Assembly: GCA_017989775.1 (NCBI GenBank)
Contig: JAGNPF010000141.1
Span: 1 to 5,082 of the forward strand
Reading direction: 5' to 3'
From: Flavobacterium sp.
Lineage (GTDB): Bacteria; Bacteroidota; Bacteroidia; Flavobacteriales; Flavobacteriaceae
Length of the DNA stretch: 5,082 nucleotides
Shown here: one piece after another, positions 1-5,082 of the stretch
Layout: every line of letters begins with the position of its first letter
Numbering within the stretch: the first letter of the stretch is position 1
Position numbers and translations under genes: made by a program
The notes under the pieces: generated by a model
Database searches by the model: none
Told to the model about the DNA's origin: nothing
What the model saw: the letters and a program-made list of their open reading frames with translations, nothing else

Positions 1-70
1 TGTCAAAAATATTTATCGGAAAAAGTTCCGGAGTATTGATCGATTGCGATTTAAATATTACTTTAGCCAT
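1..70 (-). CDS. Probable IS1182-type transposase, N-terminal fragment
   Basis: An ATG at 70-68 opens a frame that stays open for 23 codons to the left edge; the rest of the gene is outside the window. The visible protein starts MAKVIFKSQS and continues to ELFPINIFD. As I recall, transposases of the IS1182 group in Bacteroidota begin this way: a short basic start with a Lys-Val-Ile-Phe-Lys type segment, then Leu-Phe/Leu-Pro shortly before a conserved IPENHPVR-like box, which would lie just past the edge. If so, the protein catalyses transposition of its own element. The gene points the same way as the hydrolases but is separated from them by a strong hairpin, which fits an independent mobile unit. 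Only 23 residues are visible, so the family call is tentative; a host gene of unknown function is the alternative. Confidence 0.5.
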   Translation of the reverse strand, partial: MAKVIFKSQSINTPELFPINIFD

Positions 71-119
71 TGCTTGTTTTTTGTGCAACTCTAAGATACT
101 ATTTTAGATTAAAAACAGC

Positions 120-152
120 AAAAAAAAGGCTGTCCTTACTTTTTGGACAGCC
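120..152 (-). terminator. Rho-independent terminator hairpin after the GH43 gene
   Basis: On the minus strand GGCTGTCC, a 9-base loop and GGACAGCC form a perfect 8-base-pair stem (arms 145-152 and 128-135). Eight T residues follow at once (127-120). It starts 34 bases after the TAA of the GH43 gene and is placed to end transcription of the hydrolase unit. On the plus strand the same stem is followed by a T-rich stretch (TCTTTTAT), so it may work in both directions. It also sits between the hydrolases and the candidate transposase gene, so it would limit read-through into that gene. Confidence 0.8.
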
Positions 153-185
153 TCTTTTATAAATTCAACTTAGATTACCATTGAA

Positions 186-1949
186 TTAAGGTCTAGCATC
201 ATTATTTGCAGTCGCATACAAGCCCAACAAGCAACCTGTAAATCCTCCTGCCACATCTGTTGATAAAATATCGCCAGAAACAGTTCCTCCTACGTTAGTA
301 AAGTCGGTTCCATTTGTAGAGTAACTAAATACATACTCGTCGCCATTAGCTTTCATTTGAAGTTGGACAGGTTTTTTGATGTCTATTTTTGCACTTGCTA
401 CAATTGTAGAGTTTACATCTGCATCTCTTCTTGTTTTTTGATTTTTTTGTAGCACCACATAATAGTCTTTGTCTTTCATCGTAATTCCAAAAACATAATT
501 GGAACCTTCATTTTGCAAGGCTACAACACCAGCCAAATCTTTTTCTGATTTTGGTTTGTAATCAATTGTGGTGGTGAAAGAAAAAGTATTGTGTTGTTGA
601 CGATAAAACAATGTTGAGGTTGGTTTTACTTCTTTGATGTTAGTATCAAATGGATTAATTGTCAATCCTTTTTTAGTAATTGCTGTAAATTTTTCACGAG
701 GTCCTCTTAGTCCAATCCAACGGTAATCCAATTTGTCTGCCGTAAAATTATCATTGAAAGTAAAATTTCCATTAGGGAAGAATCCTTCTTTACCCGTTTT
801 ATTTTCGGTAACTCCTTGTGGCATTTTTAGTTTTGGTTCCAATGGAATCAAACCATTTTCAAAAACCGGGAAATCACCGGACCAATCTACAGGCAAGATA
901 AAAGTTTCACGACCTGTATTTACCCTGTTTTTTTCGTTTGGTCTAACTGCCAAGAAAACTCCGTAATATTTATCGCCAGGCCCTTTGACCAAATCGGCGT
1001 GACCAGCCCAATCCACTTTATTGGCTCTGTCTCTTGGGAAATATTTTTGTGTTAAAATTGGATTGCTTGGTGCAGGAATAAATGGCCCTTTTGGGTTGTC
1101 ACTTTTAAAGATAACTTCAGTATGATTGCCTCCTGTACCCCCTTCGGCACACATTAAAAAGTATTTTCCGTCTTTTTTGTAAAGATGGGGTGCTTCAATC
1201 CAAATTGGATTTTTAGTGGGATCAACTCCTCCATCCACTATAATTTTATCTGTACCAGGAATTACTTTGTCATTTTCCACATCATATTCCCAAATTTTAA
1301 TCACGCGGTGACCATTGTAACGCTCTTTTCCATTATCTGGAGCATCGTTGTGTACGATATATCCTTTGCCATTGTCATCAAAGAAAATGGCAGGATCTAT
1401 TCCGCCAAAAGCTAATTTTATTGGATTTCCCCAACCTTTTTTGGGGTCTTTTGTTTTTACAATAATATTTCCAAGATTACCCGAAAATGCTGTAACAATC
1501 ATGTAGAATGTGTCATTATGAGGATTGTAGGTAATCCCAGGCGCATAAACTCCGGCACTGATTCCCGTGTCATGCGGATTGAATTGCGTTACATCATTTA
1601 GTACGCCTCCCAAGTCGGTCCAGTTCACCAAATCTTTAGAGTGAAAAATAGGCACTCCCGGAAACATGGCAAACGAAGAACATACCATATAATAATCGTC
1701 TCCTTTGCGGGTAATGGCTGGATCAGGATAACATCCTTGCAAAATAGGAGTGTAAAATTCATCCGATTTTAATGGGTTTTCTGTATATACTTTGTCATTC
1801 CCTTGATAGCTGAAATTTGAAAATAGGGGAGGATTGTTCTTTTGTTTATTTTGGCTATTTGCTCCGGTAAACGAGAACAAAACGATACTTAATAATAACA
1901 GTACTTGTGTTTTTTTCATTACATTAAATTTTAATTGTTTATTTTTCAT
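186..1949 (-). CDS. Secreted GH43 beta-xylosidase / alpha-L-arabinofuranosidase
   Basis: This is a 587-residue exported glycosidase of family GH43, an inverting five-bladed beta-propeller family. Residues 11-33 form a signal peptide (Lys-Lys, a Leu/Ile-rich core, then ANSQ) without a lipobox Cys, so the product is probably periplasmic or secreted. The start at 1949 gives a 10-residue extension; Met11 (codon 1919-1917) gives a more usual signal peptide and may be the real start. The catalytic domain spans about 65-375. Asp76 in YPDPA is the expected base, Asp185 in GIDPA the pKa modulator and Glu252 in IEAPHLY the acid; PGVPIFHSKDLVNW and GHADLV are typical of the beta-xylosidase branch. Residues about 395-587 match the concanavalin-like GH43 C-terminal domain, but the usual last strand (A-x-FDWF-like) is absent. 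It likely removes xylose or arabinofuranose from oligosaccharide ends; exact specificity cannot be read from sequence. It is the last gene of the unit. Confidence 0.9.
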   Translation of the reverse strand: MKNKQLKFNVMKKTQVLLLLSIVLFSFTGANSQNKQKNNPPLFSNFSYQGNDKVYTENPLKSDEFYTPILQGCYPDPAITRKGDDYYMVCSSFAMFPGVPIFHSKDLVNWTDLGGVLNDVTQFNPHDTGISAGVYAPGITYNPHNDTFYMIVTAFSGNLGNIIVKTKDPKKGWGNPIKLAFGGIDPAIFFDDNGKGYIVHNDAPDNGKERYNGHRVIKIWEYDVENDKVIPGTDKIIVDGGVDPTKNPIWIEAPHLYKKDGKYFLMCAEGGTGGNHTEVIFKSDNPKGPFIPAPSNPILTQKYFPRDRANKVDWAGHADLVKGPGDKYYGVFLAVRPNEKNRVNTGRETFILPVDWSGDFPVFENGLIPLEPKLKMPQGVTENKTGKEGFFPNGNFTFNDNFTADKLDYRWIGLRGPREKFTAITKKGLTINPFDTNIKEVKPTSTLFYRQQHNTFSFTTTIDYKPKSEKDLAGVVALQNEGSNYVFGITMKDKDYYVVLQKNQKTRRDADVNSTIVASAKIDIKKPVQLQMKANGDEYVFSYSTNGTDFTNVGGTVSGDILSTDVAGGFTGCLLGLYATANNDARP

Positions 1950-2024
1950 TGGTTAATTTTTTCTGGTCAAGATAAATGGGTCTTTGTTGCCATTAAAGAT
2001 TCAAAAGTCTAAATTAATGTTTTT

Positions 2025-2046
2025 AAGCAACCGATTGCTTTTTTTT
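2025..2046 (+). terminator. Small hairpin with T-run between the two GH43 genes
   Basis: AAGCAA, a CCGA loop and TTGCTT form a perfect 6-base-pair stem (2025-2040), followed on the plus strand by six more T residues. In that direction it resembles a weak intrinsic terminator, although no plus-strand gene precedes it; it could stop antisense transcripts. On the coding (minus) strand it lies 16 bases after the TAA of the GH43-CBM6 gene, has a TCGG loop, and is followed by A residues instead of T. There it would be an intercistronic stem-loop and not a terminator. It lies in the 106-base gap 1950-2055, the only sizeable gap inside the hydrolase unit. No strong promoter is recognisable in this gap. 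Confidence 0.4.
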
Positions 2047-2055
2047 GTAAAAAAA

Positions 2056-3420
2056 TTATTTTGAGAATTTCCAATAATCAAAATAGAGGATGTCGGTCTT
2101 GGCTTTTCCTTTGAAAACGAAATAAATATCGTGAATTCCTGAGACTTTTTTAACATCGATTGTCTGCAATGCCCATCGGTCATTTCCTCCTGTCATAGGG
2201 ACATTTACGGTTCCAATTAATTCTCCGTCTTTGCTGTCCAATCGTATTTCCATTGACACGTTTCCGTTGTGGGTTGTTCCAATTCGCGTCGTGAATTTCG
2301 AAGCGCCTTCTTTTCGGAAATCTACTTCTTTGACTTTGGAGAAAGCATCATTGTATTTTGCAGTGATAAAATTACCAACCACCTTATTTTTCATTGATTT
2401 CACGCCTTCGGACCAAGCAATGGTTTCTGCCTCGGTTTTAGCGTAGGGATTTAAAGGAGTCAAACTCTTTTTGATACCTTCGGTCATATTCATTTGCACG
2501 ATGGAGCCGTCTTTGTTGAATTTAAGTTCTTCCACGCATACGGAACGCGTGAAACCAGTGCCACCCGGCAATGCTGCATTGTGATAGAAAAAATAACTTT
2601 TCCCTTTAAAATCGATAATCCCGGGATGATTGGTAAAAGACCCACCTTGTGTAGGCATTACAACACCTTGATATTTCCAAGGTCCTTCTATATTTTTACT
2701 GGTTGAATAACCAATATGTTCCGAAATAGGTCCTGCCGCAAAAACCAAATAATAAAGATTATTGCGTTTGTACATCCAAGGGCCTTCTTCATAAGTAGTA
2801 GGTCTTTGTTCATTCACTTTTCCTTCCCGTTTTCCAAATGCTTCTATTGTATTAGGAATTTGTTTGATTTCACCTTCATAAGAAATCATATCTTCATTCA
2901 ACTTCACATAATAGCAAACCGGATTGCCCCAAAATAAATAGGCTTGACCATCGTCATCAATAAAAACAGTTGGATCTATGTCGGCATTACTATTGGAAAC
3001 CAAGGGTTTTCCCAGCGGGTCTATGAATGGTCCATAAGGGCTATCGGCAACGGCAACCCCAATGGCTCCTTTTCCGTCTCTGGTTGTGTTTGGCACATAC
3101 ATATAGAACTTTCCTCTTCGTTCGATGCATTGCGGTGCCCAAGCATTCATTTTTGCCCATTCAAATTCTTTGTAGGACAAGACGGCTCCGTGATCTGTCC
3201 AATTGACCATGTCTTCGGTGGTGTATAATCGCCAATCGTTCATGGTGAACCAAGTGGAATCATCTTCGTCATGGCTGGTGTAAAGAAACACTTTGCCGTT
3301 ATAAACCATCGGTGCTGGATCAGCAGTATAATTGGTTTGCACAATAGGATTTTGTGCTTTTCCTACTGAATAATTTAGGATAGTAATAAGTATCGCAAGT
3401 ATTTTAAAACTCTTTTTCAT
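2056..3420 (-). CDS. Secreted GH43 glycosidase with C-terminal CBM6-like module
   Basis: This 454-residue protein is probably an arabinofuranosidase or xylosidase acting on arabinose- or xylose-containing plant polysaccharide. Residues 1 to about 23 are a signal peptide (MKKSFK, hydrophobic core, ending GKAQ) with no lipobox Cys. The GH43 propeller spans about 25-315. Asp34 in TADPAP is the expected catalytic base, Asp149 in DIDPT the pKa modulator and Glu212 in EEGPW the general acid; His280 in FFYHN is at the usual conserved His position. WTDHG and the overall pattern recall the arabinoxylan arabinofuranohydrolase (XynD-like) branch. Residues about 328-454 resemble CBM6: an EAE start, then [44 protein letters not shown] and a final YFDYWKF strand; Trp416 is a candidate sugar-stacking residue. 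The ATG lies five bases after the GH97 TAG, so the two genes are almost certainly co-transcribed and perhaps translationally coupled. Specificity remains an inference. Confidence 0.9.
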   Translation of the reverse strand: MKKSFKILAILITILNYSVGKAQNPIVQTNYTADPAPMVYNGKVFLYTSHDEDDSTWFTMNDWRLYTTEDMVNWTDHGAVLSYKEFEWAKMNAWAPQCIERRGKFYMYVPNTTRDGKGAIGVAVADSPYGPFIDPLGKPLVSNSNADIDPTVFIDDDGQAYLFWGNPVCYYVKLNEDMISYEGEIKQIPNTIEAFGKREGKVNEQRPTTYEEGPWMYKRNNLYYLVFAAGPISEHIGYSTSKNIEGPWKYQGVVMPTQGGSFTNHPGIIDFKGKSYFFYHNAALPGGTGFTRSVCVEELKFNKDGSIVQMNMTEGIKKSLTPLNPYAKTEAETIAWSEGVKSMKNKVVGNFITAKYNDAFSKVKEVDFRKEGASKFTTRIGTTHNGNVSMEIRLDSKDGELIGTVNVPMTGGNDRWALQTIDVKKVSGIHDIYFVFKGKAKTDILYFDYWKFSK

Positions 3421-3425
3421 TCTTT

Positions 3426-5082
3426 CTAATTTGTTACTACAAACCCTCCATTAGGCTGGATTGTTATTGATAATTCCCCTTTTTTAGAAACTCTGGTAGT
3501 TGCCGTAAATGTTTCTTTAGTATCCTTGTCGTTATAAACGGTAATATTTTGTCCTGCTAGCATTGGCAAATTAAGTTTCAATACTTTAGGAGTCTTTTCT
3601 GCATTTACACCAGCAACATACCATTTTTGACTATGTCTGCGGGCAATTACACTGTATTTTCCCGGATAACCATCAATGTAAACGGTCTCGTCCCAAGTCG
3701 TTGGAACGTTTTTCAAAAAGTCCAATTCAAAGGCGGGTACGTCCGTAAGGTTATTTGGGGTTAGTCCAAACATTTGAACAGGGTTTTGGAAAAGTACAGC
3801 CGTTGCCAATTGAAAAGCGTCGGTGGTCAATCGTAGTTGTCCTTTTGTATTTCCTTTATTTAGATATTTATTCAACAATACTCCACCAAATTCCATGCTG
3901 CCCACTGCATTTCGGATGAAAGGGTGCAAAGAGGCAAAATAGGCTTCTTTTTCACGAACATCCTGTGAAAAAATCAGCATTTCGGAGGCAAGTACAGCTT
4001 CGCTTCCCACAAAATTGGGATACATTTTTTCCCAACCACGGGGAAGGGTAGCGCCATGGAAAATAATCATCAATCCATAATCATTGGCGTCAGAAAGAAT
4101 ATCCTCATACAATTTCATGGTTTCTTGTTTGTCTCCTCCAAAGAAATCCACTTTTAGTCCTTTGACACCCGCTTCTTTAAGCCATTTCATTTCATTTTTT
4201 CGGGCTATGGAAGTGTTCATTTTGTTGAGAGGTGTCATAAAAGCGTCATTGGCAGAACCGTTCGAATTGTACCACAAGAACACCTCGACGTTTTTGGATT
4301 TGGCATACTTGATCAATTCTTTCATTTTTTCGTAACCAATTCTATCGTCCCACCACGCATCAATCAAGATGTATTCAAATTGCATGGCGGCGGCCAAATC
4401 GATATATTTTACTTGGTCTTCATAATTCATGCTGTTGTCTTGCCAAACAATCCAGCTCCAAGAACCACGTCCCATTTTATACTCTTGCGATGGTTTGTAA
4501 AGTGGTTTGACAACATCAAAAGGAATCGTTGTTTCAACAATTGGTTTTAGGGTTTCGCCTACGGTAATGGTTCTCCAAGGCGTTACAGCCGGAAGACTTA
4601 TTTGTGCTCCCGAACTTCCAAAACCGTTATTTTGTTTTGGATTTGGATATTCAACGGTGTAAATTCCGTCTTTGTAAGCACTCAAATGCGAGGCTGTATA
4701 TAAACTACTTACGCCTGTTTCTGAAAGCAAAACCCAGGCTTTGTCACCCAAATGAAAAAGTCCAGGAAAGACATACCCATCAGACGCTGAATTTTTATCC
4801 GATGCTGCATCGGCTTCGTAACCGCTTTCATAACTGGGAGCGGTACGGGCAAATCCAGTCATTGACCCCATCATTGGAGAAAGAAATGTGGTCGTGGATG
4901 ACGGAAATTTATAACCCGTAGTTTCCTCGGTAACCACACAAGCTTTAGTTTCTCCCCAAGAAGGCAACTCATATCGGAAAGCAATATTATTGTTGCTCAC
5001 TTGAAACAAAATAGTGATTTTTTGCTTTTTGGCATTGGTGAATGAACAGTTTAAAGTATTTGCATTATAGCTGACCTTAGAT
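3426..5082 (-). CDS. GH97 glycosidase, retaining type, 5' end beyond window
   Basis: The frame is open from the right edge to a TAG at 3428-3426, giving 551 complete codons. A TTG at 5009 is not the start, because 24 sense codons with family-like content precede it. About 100 N-terminal residues, including any signal peptide, are missing compared with usual GH97 lengths of 640-700. Counting the codon at 5081 as residue 1, the N-terminal beta-sandwich contains IAFRYELP, the (beta/alpha)8 barrel contains [16 protein letters not shown] and [11 protein letters not shown], and about 457-551 form the C-terminal beta-domain (PTTWDET, YSVIARR, WYVAGVN, GGFVV). Asp312 in KVDFF matches the nucleophile position of retaining GH97 enzymes; Glu367, 55 residues on, matches the acid/base spacing I recall for BtGH97b. 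This favours alpha-galactosidase or beta-L-arabinopyranosidase over SusB-like alpha-glucosidase. The usual GPMDYTP box reads GSMEFGG here (394-400), a notable change. Confidence 0.9.
   Translation of the reverse strand, partial: SKVSYNANTLNCSFTNAKKQKITILFQVSNNNIAFRYELPSWGETKACVVTEETTGYKFPSSTTTFLSPMMGSMTGFARTAPSYESGYEADAASDKNSASDGYVFPGLFHLGDKAWVLLSETGVSSLYTASHLSAYKDGIYTVEYPNPKQNNGFGSSGAQISLPAVTPWRTITVGETLKPIVETTIPFDVVKPLYKPSQEYKMGRGSWSWIVWQDNSMNYEDQVKYIDLAAAMQFEYILIDAWWDDRIGYEKMKELIKYAKSKNVEVFLWYNSNGSANDAFMTPLNKMNTSIARKNEMKWLKEAGVKGLKVDFFGGDKQETMKLYEDILSDANDYGLMIIFHGATLPRGWEKMYPNFVGSEAVLASEMLIFSQDVREKEAYFASLHPFIRNAVGSMEFGGVLLNKYLNKGNTKGQLRLTTDAFQLATAVLFQNPVQMFGLTPNNLTDVPAFELDFLKNVPTTWDETVYIDGYPGKYSVIARRHSQKWYVAGVNAEKTPKVLKLNLPMLAGQNITVYNDKDTKETFTATTRVSKKGELSITIQPNGGFVVTN

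Larger units (their letters stand above)
1..154 (-). mobile_element. Possible outer end of an insertion sequence
   Basis: The candidate transposase start at 70 is preceded by about 80 bases of AT-rich non-coding DNA and then a perfect hairpin. Read on the minus strand, that hairpin begins GAGGCTGTCCAAAAAGT at 154. A GC-rich start followed by an A-run is typical of IS terminal inverted repeats, and a palindromic end protecting the transposase from read-in transcription is common in IS elements. If this is the IS end, the element was inserted about 31 bases beyond the stop codon of the upstream GH43 gene. The opposite end and any target-site duplication are outside the window, so the 154 boundary is an estimate. 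The hairpin could equally be the host operon's own terminator. Confidence 0.35.

Noticed and set aside
1..114. Plus-strand open reading at the left edge as the tail of a rightward gene
   Set aside because: All three plus frames run open for only 12 to 37 codons with no recognisable C-terminus; the minus-strand frame starting at 70 is a better explanation.
86..115. TAGAGTTG on the minus strand as a Bacteroidota -7 element (TAnnTTTG) for the transposase-like gene
   Set aside because: It has one mismatch, no clear -33 element, and would leave a leader of only about 10 bases; such matches are frequent in AT-rich DNA.
164..185. Inverted repeat TTCAA...TTGAA between the GH43 stop codon and the terminator
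   Set aside because: Five-base AT-rich arms with a 12-base loop are too weak to support a structure or a binding site.
1967..1993. Nine-codon minus-strand frame (MATKTHLS) just before the last GH43 gene, a possible leader peptide
   Set aside because: It is very short, has no ribosome binding site, shows no run of regulatory codons, and is not paired with an attenuator on the coding strand.
2002..2030. TAGACTTTTG with an upstream TTG as an internal promoter before the last GH43 gene
   Set aside because: The spacing within the -7 element and between the boxes does not fit the consensus well; it is no better than chance in this base composition.
2001..2183. 60-codon minus-strand frame overlapping the end of the GH43-CBM6 gene
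   Set aside because: It overlaps the CBM6-coding region in another frame and its product has no recognisable features.
733..4921. Several plus-strand open frames of 70-105 codons inside the three hydrolase genes
   Set aside because: They lie antisense to genes with clear catalytic motifs, show no recognisable domain or signal peptide, and are expected by chance opposite long coding frames.
1..5082. CRISPR arrays, tRNA or rRNA genes, riboswitches, tandem repeats
   Set aside because: No regularly spaced repeats, cloverleaf-like segments or rRNA-like sequence were seen on either strand; almost all of the window is coding.

Overview
The window looks like chromosomal DNA from a member of the Bacteroidota, most likely a Flavobacterium-like organism. 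The evidence is AT-rich DNA, short AT-rich leaders without clear Shine-Dalgarno sequences, Lys-Lys signal peptides ending in Ala-Gln or Ser-Gln, and a tight cluster of secreted glycoside hydrolases of the kind found in polysaccharide utilization loci (PULs). No SusC/SusD pair, regulator or transporter lies inside the window, so PUL membership is an inference.

Everything convincing is on the minus strand and is read from right to left. First comes a GH97 glycosidase (3426-5082) whose 5' end is beyond the right edge. Five bases after its stop codon a secreted GH43 enzyme with a C-terminal CBM6-like module begins (2056-3420). After a 106-base gap that holds a small perfect hairpin comes a second secreted GH43 enzyme of the beta-xylosidase / arabinofuranosidase type with a C-terminal concanavalin-like domain (186-1949). 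A strong hairpin with a T-run (120-152) ends the unit. Left of the hairpin, the first 23 codons of another minus-strand gene run off the left edge. Its N-terminus resembles IS1182-type transposases, so the hairpin may be the outer end of an insertion sequence as well as a terminator.

Taken together, the three hydrolases look like an exo-acting and debranching set for a plant polysaccharide rich in arabinose, xylose and/or galactose (arabinoxylan, arabinogalactan or pectin side chains). The two GH43 proteins would remove L-arabinofuranose or D-xylose. The GH97 protein carries the Asp-containing signature of the retaining branch, so alpha-galactosidase or beta-L-arabinopyranosidase activity is more likely than the alpha-glucosidase activity of SusB. 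Substrate assignments are inferences from family and context.

I did not find a clearly undescribed system. The points most worth a second look are the hidden transposase start and IS-like end at the left, the shortened C-terminus of the GH43 gene next to it, and the divergent active-site-region box in the GH97 protein.
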